Shown here: positions 45,014 to 58,900 of the stretch, piece after piece
Numbering within the stretch: the first letter of the stretch is position 1
Layout of the letters: the number at the start of each line of letters is the position of its first letter
Assembly (NCBI GenBank): GCA_029931535.1
Contig: JAQPZY010001610.1
Location: forward strand, 992,001-1,056,000
Origin: Margaritifera margaritifera
Taxonomy: Eukaryota; Mollusca; Bivalvia; Unionida; Margaritiferidae
Reading direction: 5' to 3'
Length of the DNA: 64,000 bases
Translations under genes and position numbers: made by a program
Notes under the pieces: model-generated
The model's input: only the letters and a program-made list of their open reading frames with translations
What the model was told of the DNA's origin: nothing
Database searches by the model: none

Positions 45014-45055
45014 AGGGCTATTCCAGAAATAAATGTGGGGATGGGGGTCAGAAGA
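45014..45055 (+). mobile_element. transposon-terminus-like motif (one end)
   Basis: TTAGGGCTATTCCAGAAATA..GTGGGGATGGGGGTC matches, in inverted orientation, TAAGGGCTATTCCAGAAATA..GGTATGGGGGGGTC read from the - strand at 58085-58120. These look like the same terminal inverted repeat of a DNA transposon or MITE. Confidence 0.5.
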
Positions 45056-45296
45056 CTATTTTAAAGACCCACCTTGCATGAAGTTAAAATAGGTATATAC
45101 ACCATGGAGGATTTTAACATTTCTTTGGATTCCACCATGTTGAAATTTTTTGTTTTTCTTTTGAAGTTTCATGCAAGTAGATGAAAAAACTATAGAATGA
45201 AACCAGATTGAAGTTTCTGAAAACACAGATGTTGAATCCATATAAGTAAATTGATCACTTTTATGTCATCAAACTTCCTTTTCATTAATGTATATA

Positions 45297-45508
45297 CTTG
45301 CTAAATTATCAGGTCCAACTGCAAACAGTATAGACCCTGATCTGCCATCGCATAATGCACCAGCAGATCAGGGTCTGTGTTGTTTGTTCTATTGAATACT
45401 GCTTACAAACTGCATAGACGCAGATTTGCCGGCACGTTATGTGACAGCAGATCTGGATCTATGCAGTTTGCAGTTGGATCTGACTTACACATGAGTATAT
45501 ACAGTATT
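45297..45508 (+). mobile_element. double-hairpin element, copy 3
   Basis: It has GACCCTGATCTGC opposite GCAGATCAGGGTC, then CAAACTGCATAGACGCAGAT opposite CAGATCTGGATCTATGCAGT. The boundaries are AGGTCCAACTGCAAAC and GAGTATATACAGTA. It has the same order and loop (GCATAATGCAC) as copies 1 and 2. Confidence 0.72.
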
Positions 45509-46925
45509 TATATGGTACCTTGTTACAAAATGTGACTGAAGAGATCACTCATGAAATTACAAATTTGTTTCAATGGCAGTTGGGTTGGGTTTTACCAACA
45601 AGACCTCATTTGTTTTGTCAAGCCTTGTACAATTTATAACTGCATCTAATCACCATTTTGAACATTCTCTTCAAAAAAGTAAATGAAGATTGCTTTAATA
45701 GTATTGATTGATTTTCCTATCTTCTGAAATCAGATTAAATTTTACATTGTACATGTGTATCAGTTGCATTGATTTTGATATTTCAGTTGGGGCTTGTGTC
45801 ATTACCTATTGACTGCCATCTAACAGTTTTGGAAAGTTTTGCAGGGTGCTCAGAACCCATTTGATACAGAAGTGATGTGGATGGCACAAATTGATTTCAT
45901 TGCAGTTTTCAAAGAAATTAAATGAAAAGTACACTCTATAAAAATTCTTTCTTGTCAACTGTTATGTTGCATCTGTCACTGTTTGAGTCATAAGATTTGA
46001 AATTAAATTAAAATCCGACTTCAAGCACATTTTTCAAGTGGGAAATCATTTTTCAATCTGGTATATGCTTCAGTTAAGACAAATGAAAGTGAAAGCAGGT
46101 TGTAGATTAAAGAATGAACACATGGTTATATTTTGTATCTCTTGTTCATTTTGTCCATATTCGACCTGTTGAAAAGGTCTCAGTTAGACAGATCTCAAAA
46201 GCACTGTTGCCATGAAGTAAATTTTCAATGATGAGAAATGCACTCTTCAAAGTACATGTTCTTAATTTATGAGGTGTTGTTTATGACATGGAAATAAAAA
46301 AAGATTATATTTCACTTAGCAACTGAAAATTTTGTGCCAATCTAGCAACAACATGTATGATAGGACTCAAATTTTAACCTTATTTATCAAAATTGTACAC
46401 GAATGTGATAGTTTGGTAAAGTGTTACTTACCCAGTACATTTATTTTGTAATTCAAACTAAAACTTGCTTTAATATAAATAAATTTTAAAAATTTTGTCT
46501 TTCACCTTCAAAAAGTGCCGGATAAATGTCAATATCAGTATTTTTCAGTATATTGCCTTTATATTTTGGACCATCGAAAGTATTGTTATAAAAAGATTAA
46601 TAGATTCATTATGTGTTAAGGATGGCTACCATTCCTGAATAAACAAATACCCCAGTGTAGCTACTTTAGAAATTTTGCTCATTTGTTTTTATGTTTTATA
46701 TTTTTGTTGGATACATTTTTGTGCTTGTAATAGTCGTGTATTTTATAGAGTAATAGCTTTATGTTCAATTTGTTCTTGTAGAAATCAGTAAATTATATAC
46801 AGCAACATTATCACAGCTTAATTATTTAAATTGTTGGTAGAATTTTACAGAGTTTTATATATACATATATTATATAAAGGGAGAATTAACCATGTCTGAT
46901 GTTTACATTATACAGTGGGTGCCCT

Positions 46926-47645
46926 GCTTAATCAAACCCCAAGTGTTGTGGATCCCTACCAAACATCATGCCAGCCTTCAAATTATATGTCTTAATCAAA
47001 CCCCAAGTGTTGTGGATCCCTACCAAATATCATGCCAGCCTTCAAATTCTGTTTTAGTCAAACCCCAAGTGTTGTGGATCCCTACCAAATATCATGCCAG
47101 CCTTCAAATTCTGTCTTAATCAAATCCCAAGTGTTGTGGATCCCTACCAAATATCATGCCAGCCTTCAAATTCTATCTGTCTTAATCAAATCCCAAGTGT
47201 TGTGGATCCCTACCAAATATCATGCCAGCCTTCAAATTCTATCTGTCTTAATCAAATCCCAAGTGTTGTGGATCCCTACCAAATATCATGCCAGCCTTCA
47301 AATTCTATCTGTCTTAATCAAATCCCAAGTGTTGTGGATCCCTACCAAATATCATGCCAGCCTTCAAATTCTATCTGTCTTAATCAAACCCCAAGTGTTG
47401 TGGATCCCTACCAAATATCATGCCAGCCTTCAAATTCTATCTGTCTTAATCAAATCCCAAGTGTTGTGGATCCCTACCAAATATCATGCCAGCCTTCAAA
47501 TCTATCTGTCTTAATCAAATCCCAAGTGTTGTGGATCCCTACCAAATATCATGCCAGCCTTCAAATTCTATCTGTCTTAATCAAACCCCAAGTGTTGTGG
47601 ATCCCTACCAAATATCATACCAGCCTTCAAATTCTGTCTGTCTTC
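46926..47645. repeat. 66-bp minisatellite, about 11 copies
   Basis: Unit CTTAATCAAACCCCAAGTGT, TGTGGATCCCTACCAAATAT, CATGCCAGCCTTCAAATTCT, ATCTGT. The ACCCC or ATCCC variant separates subtypes. Early copies are 4-8 bp shorter. Long ORFs here are repeat artefacts. Confidence 0.96.
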
Positions 47646-48951
47646 AAGCCATTGGATCTGGATAATGTTGGGAACTGGATAAAACTTCATAATCAATCAC
47701 CATTTTCTGTTAATCAATTGATGATCAATTTATGTCTTTATATATCTTGTCAGAACATGGGCTTTTGTTGAAAAAAAACCAAAACAGTGTGAATGGTGCA
47801 GAACTGAACTTTGACCAGTCATCACATAAACTATAATATACTTATTGGTCATTTCAAATCAGTTAATTAGAACAGCATTAGATCTGATGCACAGTATTTC
47901 AGCTCACTGCCCAGTCCATCCAAAAAATTTTACTTCAAATTTTTCAATATTTTGCTTTCCAAGACTTGCAATAGATAGAAATCATTTCACATTAATTTAA
48001 TTTGAAATGAACCTTCGTGTAAGATTCTCTCTATTCCATAAGAGCAAGTCTTGTAGAGTACCTTTCATTCTGTATCATCTCTTAATTTCTGATTAGATAG
48101 TTCAAGGCTATTTTCTTTGTCATACTAGTATTAGATAAGATGTTTATATGTGCTCAAAATGATACATTTTGTCATTTTGTTTCCAAGAGATATAGTTTAT
48201 AATACTAACTGCACCATACACAGTATTTGTGATCATGTAATTAGTTGTGATTTATAAATTGATGGAAGGTCAAAAACTGGTTGTCACATTGATCACATGA
48301 CTAGATGGTAGTTGTCACATGATCAGACTATATTAGTCATCTTAATATAGCTTTAACCTGTTGAAATACATGTTTTACCTGCCATATAGCAGTTAATGTT
48401 TGCAGCTTGTGTACCTGAACAGTTCTATATCTTGACTGGCTTGGTGTAAATCTTTAAATTGCTTGGCTTGGAAAAACCACCAATTCCCAACAATTTCATA
48501 AAAATTTCAATATTACTCCACCTCTCCACACTGGTTACCTGCATTTTTATTGGTGAAAGTAAGTCTTGTGAAAACTTAGTACGAGACCATACCTGATCTG
48601 TTGGAAAAAAAACACGTCAGTCTGACATACATCACAAATGACATCATTTTGTAATGAAATTGCTTTTTGGCTATGTTTCCACATAAAAATGATTGGAAAT
48701 AATGTGCCAAGAAATGTTAGGGTGATTAGAGTGATAAATGTAATGCATGGCTCATTATTGTCCTGGTATGTAATGGCAAACACCTTGCCCAATAAGTTTT
48801 GTACATTTCATAATGGGTTACTAAGAAACTATGTAACTAATAATCCCTAGCCCTCTAAATTACCCCCTTTTACCCCCCCCCCCCTCATGAAACTGTTACT
48901 ATACATTATGCAATGGCAGAATCTTGATCTATGCTACTATTAATTGTATAT
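47646..48951. other. intergenic, nothing recognised
   Basis: Unique AT-rich DNA with C-runs at 48863-48885. No ORF with recognisable content. Confidence 0.4.
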
Positions 48952-49025
48952 GTGTCATACAGGAATCAACACAGGTATGTTGAAGCATGTGTCATACAGG
49001 AATCAATACAGGCATGTTGAAGCAT
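48952..49025. repeat. 36-bp tandem duplication
   Basis: GTGTCATACAGGAATCAACA plus CAGGTATGTTGAAGCAT occurs twice with small differences. Confidence 0.88.
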
Positions 49026-49217
49026 TCATTATAAGTGTTTAATACACAAGTATCAGTATTAAGGGATCAACATTTCATGTTCAATACATCCTGACATGTT
49101 ATAGAGATTTTTGCTATTTCATGGGACCTCTGTAACCACTATTATCATCTGCTTTTGAAAAGACTAATATGGTCCATTTATTTTGAGGCCAACCCTTCTG
49201 CAATGAAAAGCAGTCTT

Positions 49218-49312
49218 CATATGTGGAAACAATAAAACCCCTTTGCATGGTCCTTATGTGGAAACAATAAAACCCCTTCCCATGATCCTCATGTGGAAAC
49301 AATAAAATACCT
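49218..49312. repeat. 35-36-bp tandem repeat, 3 copies
   Basis: ATGTGGAAACAATAAAACCC then CTTCCCATGRTCCTC, three copies. Confidence 0.9.
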
Positions 49313-49688
49313 TCCCAAATCCATGAATTTAGTACCAAACAAGTTGCAAAGTATAAAAATTGATACCCAGGAAAACAAATAAATTCACAGTGTATCATAA
49401 AAGAAATTGTTCCAATTTAACATCCTTTACAACACAACACAGACAAATATTAATAAAAGAAAATAACAACAACAAAAAAGAAACATTCCTGGTTTAGGGT
49501 CAGGAACAGATTAGAAATATGATAAGAAAATTTGTGATACAAGAAAGAAAATTGATTGCTACACAAATGACTGGCTTTATAATTGATATGGCAGATACTC
49601 ATTGTTATTTATAACTACTGTGATAATTGTAATAAATAAAATAAATATAAATACCTGAAAAAATTGTCTGCTTGTCAAATATTCTGAC

Positions 49689-50045
49689 ATATACATACAT
49701 ACATACATACATACATACATACATACATACATACATAAATACATACATAAATATGTACATACATACATAAATACATACATACATACATACATACATACAT
49801 AAATATGTACATACATACATACATACATAAATACATACATACATACATACATACATACATTCATACATAAATATGTACATACATACATACATACATACAT
49901 ACATACATACATACATACATACATTCATACATAAATATGTACATACATACATACATACATACATACATACATACATACATACATACATACATGCATGCAT
50001 ACATACATGCATGCATACATAAATACGTACATACATACATACATG
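49689..50045. repeat. (ACAT)n microsatellite with spaced AAATATGT interruptions
   Basis: About 85 tetranucleotides. The interruption ATAAATATGTACATACAT recurs at spacings of roughly 60 bp, so the tract is also a higher-order tandem repeat. The Met-Tyr-Val-Cys ORFs are artefacts. Confidence 0.97.
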
Positions 50046-50329
50046 AATATCATTTTCACCTAAATTCAAATATATTGTAGAAGGTGAATTCCTAAAACTG
50101 GTGAACATGCACACAACGATTCTTTGTAAAAAGCCTCTTTCTACATATATAATTTGTCTGTCAAATAAACCTGTTGGTTTATCTACCTACCTCATCTGTT
50201 TACTCTGAATAATACAACACAATGTCATTTGATAAGCTTGACTTCATTGGCCTCACAATGGAATAGTAAAATCAGATGATCTCAAATCTTTTCTTAGAAT
50301 CTAAATCAGAATTTTGTATTTCAAGTACA

Positions 50330-51475
50330 GTGCCCCCCCCCCCCCCCACACACACACACACTTATAAGGCCACCCCTTCGGCAGCAGGAAAGTGGCCTTA
50401 TAAGAGGGTTGGCCTTTCTAGAGGGGGAACACACAGATGTGAGTAATAATTACATATATAGTATGAAAGGTGTAACTAATTTATACAAGTTTAATATTTT
50501 CATTTAAAAATCACAGGAATATTATCTGGTTATAGACTTAATGTGATAAAACTAATATCAATGTTATTTTTTAAAAAAATATGAATAATCATCAATCGTG
50601 GTGCAAAACCACCTTGTCAGTAAAATCTGGGCACAAACATTTGGTTGTAACTATCCCTGTACGTCTGTCGATTCCGTCTTCCCACTCAGTGCAGTTGAAT
50701 GTATATTGATGTTTATTTGAATCTTTCTGACATCAAATTTCTCATTAGTGATCAAAGGACTCTCCCTCTATTCGTTTAGTCTAATTGCTTTCACTTTTCA
50801 TTCTAAACTGAGAATGTCTGACATTTTGCAACAACTTACTCCTTCATGGTTAATATGAAGTTAGCACACGAAATGCAGAGTGTTTACAAAGGAAGTGAGC
50901 TTGTCACATGATCGACTTTTTTTTATTCATTCTTCTCCAGTCATGTACCCAGTTAAGTAAATTTCATAATCTATGAAATGGAAACCAGAAAGGCTATCAT
51001 ACCATTTTACTATCTGGCGACTGGATGTCATGGTGACTTGAGCTGAACAATACTGTGCTTCTCAGTGGTTAGCTTTTGTCATCTTAATAATTATCGGTAG
51101 TAATAATAGCCAGTAATTATCAAAGTGACAAAAGCTAACATCTAAGGAACACAGTAAGCAGTAAGGATAATCAGATTATTTACCTCTTTGTTTGGATTAA
51201 AGTTACTTTATCGGCATTTTGGAACAAATGTCAATGTATTGAGTTGAGAAATTGACAAATATTGGCGAGTTTTCAATCTGTTAACAACCATTATGTGGCA
51301 GCTCATGAGGGGTAAATTTGACTGTTTTTGCACTAAAATGTCGGCCACTTGTTGCGTTTGTGGGGTGGCCATCCTTGAGGGGTACTTTTGAACACAAACT
51401 CGTCGGTGCCAAGGGATTGTGGCCATATAAGTAGGTGGCCAATGGTCAGGGGGCCATTCAAGAGGGGACCACCAT
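50330..51475. mobile_element. possible non-autonomous DNA element
   Basis: The left end has C16(CA)n and a 13-bp hairpin (CTTATAAGGCCAC at 50361-50373, GTGGCCTTATAAG at 50392-50404). The right end (51350-51475) has repeated GTGGCC and GGGGCC-like motifs, including GGCCATATAAGTAGGTGGCC. The ends may be related, but I could not define termini or a target-site duplication. Confidence 0.3.
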
Positions 51476-52688
51476 AAAGACTTATGTTTGTGAAAGAAGG
51501 GTCAGATCTAAAGACAAAATAAATCCTTCATTAAATTTAAATCAAGCAATATTTGTTTTAAGTCTGACTAATTAAGACTCTGACTTGGTTTAATTTCCAC
51601 AATGAAGGAAATACTTGGTACAGAAAGCAAAATGAAGATGGCCTCAAGTTCTGGGATTCAAATTTATTCAATAAATAACAATTATATAATAGTCTTTCAA
51701 TGTACAATATATATGAAATAAAAACAGATCTTTTATGGAATAGTGAAGTTTTGTTGTACCAAATTTGATAGAAAGTGCAAAAAATCCACAAAATACAGCA
51801 TCTAGACATGATTACAGAATTTTAAGCTTACTTCCTGACTGATGGACTGCAGCATTATAAATTCAAACACACATTAGACTGTACTTAAGTTGTTCCATAT
51901 ACATTCTTAAAATACAAGAACATTTCATGCAAGATTTATTTCTGTCCAACTTTAAAGTTGTATGATATCAACTTATATTCCATTAAGTTAACCCAAAAAT
52001 CTGAAATATTCCAAATTACAACTTTCCCATAAAAGGACTATTCATGCAAATCTATGTAACTTATAAAGTCCCTTTAAAAACATAAGTAAAATTTAGCATC
52101 TGAAAACGTTTGGCTAGTTTCTATAGAAATCTTTCTCCAGCAAAGAAATCTGTCCATTGGCCTTCCTTACTGACCAAGTAAAGGCAATGATTCACAATGC
52201 AAATCGGAAAAACACTATTTAACACTAAATTTACATTCTATGTAAGGTAATTTGACAAGGTAGAAATAATACAAGAAATGATACATTACAGGGAAAGAAG
52301 AAATAATTTGAACAAAAGGTTTGTGATATGGACATGAGGTAAAATTAATTGCACAATACTACATTGCTATACAAGAGTGACACATAAATGATAATAATTA
52401 TGTCAATTTCTTACCTTTACACATAAATGACAATAATTATGTCAACTTTCTTACCTTTACACATCAAAAATACTTGCATACTACAATTTTTCTTTAAATT
52501 AGTGTTCTCAAGTTTCCATTTATGATAACATTTCACATAACAAATTTTAAAAAAAAAAAAAAAATGTCTACGTTTAACTACTAGTGCTTTAAAGTTTAAA
52601 AATTGTATGATTTACACATTAAATTTTGCATGCTATATTTGTTCTGCAAGAAAGAAAATTAAAGAATACTTTGATACCTTGTGCAAAA
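51476..52688. other. region downstream of IDH3B
   Basis: AT-rich sequence with no gene seen; possibly part of a long IDH3B 3' UTR. A 43-bp duplication around ACATAAATGATAATAATTAT lies at 52382-52462, and an A18 run at 52547-52564. Confidence 0.4.
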
Positions 52689-52694
52689 TTTATT
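52689..52694 (-). terminator. IDH3B: candidate polyadenylation signal of IDH3B
   Basis: AATAAA on the - strand lies about 214 nt after the IDH3B stop. Other TTTATT strings occur further left (for example near 51930 and 51661), so a longer 3' UTR is possible. Confidence 0.35.
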
Positions 52695-52907
52695 TGTAAA
52701 ATTTTCAACAAAGAAATTATTGTAGTTATGCAATTTTAATATGTTGTAAGAATTGTTCTGCATAAGACTCTTGCTGAAGAATGTCTCATAGCAATATCAA
52801 GCAAATCTCAGTTTCATTTGCAAAGATGATTATTTTTTAGTAATAACTCTCGCACATAAACATCCGAGTTAAAAATTAGTGATAACAGAGAATATGAACA
52901 TTTATGT

Positions 52908-52979
52908 CTACAGATTCTCAATCACTGCACTTGTGAACTCCATAGTTGTGGCATAGCCTCCCATGTCCTTTGTTCGCAC
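52908..52979 (-). CDS. IDH3B: IDH3B last coding exon
   Basis: The acceptor reads CATTTCAG and is followed by 23 codons and TAG (CTA on the + strand at 52908-52910). It encodes [20 protein letters not shown] and ends ENL. The TRDMGG/TKDMGG signature is the usual C-terminal motif of IDH3. The C-terminus is short compared with vertebrate IDH3B, which extends several residues further. Confidence 0.92.
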   Translation of the reverse strand: MRTKDMGGYATTMEFTSAVIENL

Positions 52980-55900
52980 CTGAAATGCAAAGAGGACATT
53001 TTTCAGCTAAGGCCTTTCATATTTTAGTTTCAAATCAGGATAGTAACTGCATATGCTATTAAAATTGCATATATGAGAATATAAGCATGCATGGACCTTC
53101 CGGTACTTCTGTACAAAGCTTCAAATGTGTTAATGAACATCTATATCCCACCAAAGTGCATGAAAAGTGACATAAACACAAAACCTAACCAAGATGTGAT
53201 GAAAGGATGTACCAGTATGTTATGGAGGAGCATAAAAACAGCATATTATGTTGCAAAAGACAAGAAGTTTTAGACATACAATTTGCTCATTTAACAGTTA
53301 CTTTCTTCCATATTTACTGATTAGCAGGATTATGTTTCTAATAACCATAGTCTGACTCAATCTTTACCTTCTTACCATCATTCTTTTATTAACCATCTGA
53401 GTGTATGTAATATGTTGTTAAATCTGCCCAACTGCCCAACAAGCATTAATACTGAAACTGGACAAACTAGTTGTATCATGATGCATATAACTATCAATCA
53501 GTGTATATCAAAACTAGATTTGTTTTTGTAAAATATGCATCTCCCCAATGCAGAAAAAAAACTTTCAAAAACTTGAACAATTTTGAAAAATTCCTGTGGT
53601 GGCAAGACAAATCCAGTCAGGTCATTTACATATGGCAAGACAAATCCAGTCAGGTCATTTACATATGGCAAGACAAAGACAAATCCAGTCAGGTCATTTA
53701 CATATAGCAAGACAAATCCAGTCAGGTCATCTACATATGGCAAGACAAAGATAAATCCAGTCAGGTCATTTACATATGGCAAGACAAATCCAGTCAGGTC
53801 ATTTACATATGGCAAGACAAAGATAAATCCAGTCAGGTCATTTACATATGGCAAGACAAATCCAGTCAGGTCATCTACATATGGCAAGACAAATCCAGTC
53901 AGGTCATCTACATATGCAAACAAGCATGCCTACCTTATTTTATTATCCGCCTTAAGTGGTTTTTGTTTGATCATGCTCACAAAATTCTCATCAATAAAAT
54001 CCAAAATGTTCAAAATATGTAAAATATTGAAACATTCCTATAATGGCCTGAATAGCTAATCAGGTCATGTACATAAACGTAGAAATATGCTTGCCAAATT
54101 GTATCTATTTATGTTTTGGTTGTAATGATGCTAATGAGCTAAGGACAGAAGGGTATTTTGGAAGACAAAGAGGACCAACTCAAGAAGCACCTGCAGCAAA
54201 CATTCAGGACAAAATAAGCTCATACAACTTTAACTAACTTAAAAAAAAAAAGTATGGGCTTATCATTTAGATTGTATGCTATGTTCTAATTCTGAAAACA
54301 AATAATGACTGCAAGAAGGCCAATTTTACATATCCCAAATACAAGCAGTTTCTAAGTTTATAATGACAAAACATTTGGAGCAAGCTGGATAACTCTGGCT
54401 GTATTTCACACGACAAACGTACAGAGGAATAAGATTGAACTATAAAATTCTACTTTTTTAAGCTGTGCTGTTGATGTTGCAATGGTGGTATGACCAAATT
54501 GCAAACAATGTTATCCGGCTCTGTAAGCAACAGTACCCAAGAAGACAAAAGTTAACCCAAATCACTGTACTGTGAAATGTAATTCACAGCAACCTAGTTT
54601 TCACTGATGAATGTAGTAGTCCTCATGACACAATTTCATACCAAGTTATGTTACTCAACAGCCAATAACACCTGAAAAAATTTGTGAAATACAAAGGCTA
54701 ACCAATATCAGTAGACCATGAAATATACGTCACAGTAGCCTAATATGTAATAAAGGGTGTAGTATTGACTCCACATGATAATAAATATCAACTGACGTGA
54801 CTCTACAAGTACTAGTGTCTGAGAAAATTACCTAAAGCCACACCCTAACCAAGAGAAACTGAGCTAAATGCAAAGGTTGACCTAAATCACTGGACCATGA
54901 AATGTAGGTCACATTGACCTACTTTTCACTGATAGCGGTAGTACTCCTTATGATGCAATTACTTACTAAGTTATATGACTCCATAGGTAACAGAGTATGA
55001 GAAAATGAGCTCAATGTTAACCAAAATCACTGGACTGTGAAATACAGGTCACTATTGCCTAATTTTCACTGAAAGGTCTAGTACTCCACATGACATACCT
55101 AAATACCAACTTATGTGACTCTACAGGCAATAATGTCAGAGGAAATTACATAAATGCATACCCCAATCCGAGTCACCATATGGGCAAACAGACATCTATA
55201 ATCAATCCAGGGCGCAAACTAACCAGCAAAAGATCAGCTATAATAACTTTTGGGGCTGAGAAGTAAACTTTTTAATGATCTGAGTGCTTTCTACATCACC
55301 CACTGATTTGGAGATGATGCACCCCCACCCCAAAATAAAACACTGCTTGGAGCTGTACCCCTCTTACTCCCTACAACAGTTTCTCATTGATCCGAGATCA
55401 TGAATTCCTGAAGCACCTCGTCTAGGTTTTAATCCATAAGTGAACATAGCCTAGTATATTATTATGTAGTAAATTCATAGCTAGGACCTATATGTCACAC
55501 ACAGACTTTCTTGTCAGCATCTGTAATTGATCTCATTTAAAGCTGTGCTGAAAAATGCAATTACCAGCTTACCCTATTACATAATCAACAAATGCATTGC
55601 ACGTGTCATTTTATGAGGCAAACTGATTTGATGGAATAGGATTAATTTAAGTAGATTACTACTGAATTTAATTGTTTTATTCCAAAAGACAAGGTGCTAA
55701 AATACCCATGGGAAAAACCAGACATGTATAAAGCTGTCTATAGAGTAAAATGAAAGGCATTCCCAATACAGCAACTATATTTCTTACTTAGAATCAACAG
55801 TGTAAATGGGTCTGGAATTGTGCACATAAGAAATTATGGAGTAATAGCTTACAGGCAAGTAAATAAATAAATTTTAATATTTTTTGCAAAGATCTTGTAA

Positions 55901-58900
55901 AAATATTGCTTTTAACAATTCTTCACAAGGTATGTTTAGATATTGCTTTGATTACTTCAGTTTTTCACCATTATCAGGAACAGACCTTACCTAAAAGACT
56001 GTCATTCTTTTAACATGTCATTATAAAATAAATGTACAGCACTGTAACCTTTCATTTTTAAACTTGGTGGAGCATTCTGTTGTAAACTGTGCAAAAATAT
56101 TTCTTTTTTTACCACTGTAAATACTTCCCTTAGTGATATTTTTAATCAATAAATATACATTTGTAAAGAAAAATTGTATTTACAATTCACTTATCCCTCA
56201 TTTCTGCCTTAAACTTTCTCATTTCTCCCTTTTGTATCTGGAGGGAGGAGCAACTTCTTCCATTTTTCTGACCAAAGTTTGAGCCCTGCAATTGATAAGC
56301 CGGGATTGCTTTCCAATCTGGCCAAAAGGAGACTGGCCAAATGAAGCACCAAGGTTGCAAACTTTCCATTATCTAATGGGATACTCCAATTTCAAACATT
56401 CAACTCTAACAGAAGTAATCTGATAATTTTGCAGCTGATTGGTTTGGTTTTGTGGGGTTTAATGCCATTTTACAGCACATGATAGGCTATACATGGTGGC
56501 CAGTATGTTTGGTGGAAGAAGAACCCGGGAAGACCCCAGGAAGAACGACTGACCCACTGGAAGCTGCTGGCAAGCTTTCTCACATAGCCATGCTGGTCAA
56601 ACTGATAATAAAACCCATGTGAACAGAGGTGAGATATGAGTGATCTGTAAAGGCAAGCACCTTAGACCACTTGACCTTCTGGGGCCTAAAAAGTTGCAAC
56701 TGAACAGCAACACCAGCATGTTTATCAATCATTTCTGGTGTGTGCTGTAATCGACATTCAGAAAAAGTCACTATGCAGGAAATGCAAAAATACTGTACAA
56801 AGAAAGAAAATATACCGCATCCTGAGGTTTTCATTTATCCTTAATTTTTGTCTAAACTGATATTTCACAATGTACAAAACTAAAAGGCCTTCATTCCAGT
56901 TTGCAACTTGTCAAATTTCTGGAAATTTTATTCAGTAGTGTTTGATAAGAAGTTGAAAATAGCAAATGTTGATGAATGAAATACTGAATGACAATGGACA
57001 ATACAAGTCAGAAACAAACAAAAGTTCAAAGACATTTGGCCTTGTATCCTTGTGAACTAAAACACACAGTGTCATGCTAAGGATTATTTGGTATTAAGGA
57101 TGGAGCTAGATTAAGGTTGGAAGTTAAAACAATGGCCAGAAACCTGTCTATATCACAGCCAACTGGAGAAAACCAGATTCAGCAAGCAGAGAGCACATGT
57201 CAACACGGTAGTCACGTGATACCAACAAAAATATCGTTGACATGTGCTCTCTGCTTGATGAGTCTAGCTTTCTCCAGGCTGCCGTGACAGTGACAGGTTT
57301 CTGGTAGTTGTTCTCAGAATAAATATGTTGAGAATTACATTTCCGTTCGTTTTTTTCCAAACATTATGTGACTTTCATTTAATATTTTCGATTTTTTTTG
57401 TACAACAACACTGGAAAGGAGGTTATTGTTGTTATCACATGACTACTGGACCACTGATGTCATGGACATGTAGGTTGCGAGATTTGGGTAGTCACGTGAC
57501 TAGCAATGCAAAGGGCGAGTACCAGGTAAAATTTTATCAATGCTGTAGTTTTGTCTTGTTTGTCAGTGCATTCAACACATATCGAATGTTATACTCATAA
57601 TTTCGGAGAAAATAAATCCTCCTCCTATTGATCTGATGCAGGTACGGCTTGATGTAAAGTTCTTTAAGTTTGCTAGGCACACTAGTAAGCGGCCACCCTA
57701 CGCTGACACTGCGTGGTGTCGGCAAATTCCAACTTTTTGATAGGCAATGCGTTTTGACCCCCACACCCGAACATAAATGTCTGAATGTCTAAAATGGGGT
57801 GTGGAGGGTCAGTGGATACTCGGACTATGGAGGCTCAAACAAATTTATTGTCTCAGGGGAGTAAACAAACACTGTATACTACACCCCAGATCATGAAAGT
57901 TTCATGAAAACAAGCCGTCTTAGGGACTGCCTTTTATCTTAATAATATGCATTCATGCTTGGTTGAATTTTTACAAATAAATTTCATGCTTGGTGGTGCT
58001 TGAATAAATATATATTTCATCCAAGGTTGGGCTTGATATTAATTATATTTATGCCTTTAGGGTGAAAATAGACTGTGCCTTCCGACCCCCCCATACCATT
58101 ATTTCTGGAATAGCCCTTATATATAAATGATTAATCGCATGATAAGTCAGAATTTTCAACCGTTTGAGCCTAATGGAGAAATTTAAAAAAAAACAACAAA
58201 TGTTAACCTGCGCATTTGATGAAAAAAATAGATTTATTGCTTAATTACTGAATTCATGTGAACTTTCCAAAGCAGACAGATGGCAAAAATGGCACAAATC
58301 AAGCTTTCTTCTTCCTTAAATGCAGATATCTTACCTTGCCATCTTTTATGACTTTGAATAAAGCATCCTGTATCAGTTTGCAATGGTAGTCAAGGTGAAT
58401 GTGTCTAAGTAGGTTACAGCTACTCAGGAGCACTCCAGTGGGATTAGCAATGTTCTTGCCTACAGCCTCTGCATAAGCATGACGTGCTCCCTTAAAATAG
58501 AAACAACAAGTATACGGTCAAGAATACAATATAACCCTGCCTAACAACCAAACCGCACTGTGACCATCTTGCTGCTTAAAGGATTAATCCCACTATAAGA
58601 ATTAATTTATTAATTATTCCCACTGCAAGAATTGAATAATCAAGTTGTTGTAGGTTTAACGCCATTTTTCAGCACATTATAGGTTACACATGGCAGCCAA
58701 GATAACTGGTGGAGGAAGAACCCAGGAAAAGCCCGGTAAGAACCACTGACCTACGGGAAGCTACTGGCAAGCTTTCTCACATTTACCCACATTGGCTGAG
58801 CCAGAGACTCGAACCCACGCAGACAGAGGGTAGATGGCAGTGATCGGTACAGGTGAGGTGCTTTTTACCACTCGGCCACCTGGGGCCCCTTTGAATAATC

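Larger units (their letters stand above)
44801..46900. other. intergenic region downstream of LRRIQ3
   Basis: No gene was seen. It holds a transposon-terminus-like motif at 45014-45055 and a double-hairpin element at 45297-45508. The remainder is unique AT-rich DNA. Confidence 0.5.

Noticed and set aside
46892..47771. 160- and 225-codon ORFs
   Set aside because: These are overlapping frames of a 66-bp array; the same DNA is open in more than one frame, which is expected for such a unit and not evidence of coding.
49577..50114. Met-Tyr-Val-Cys-rich ORFs
   Set aside because: Translation of an (ACAT)n microsatellite.
53498..54059. 141- and 158-codon ORFs on both strands
   Set aside because: Produced by a 27-33-bp array with indels in multiples of three, within the IDH3B intron.
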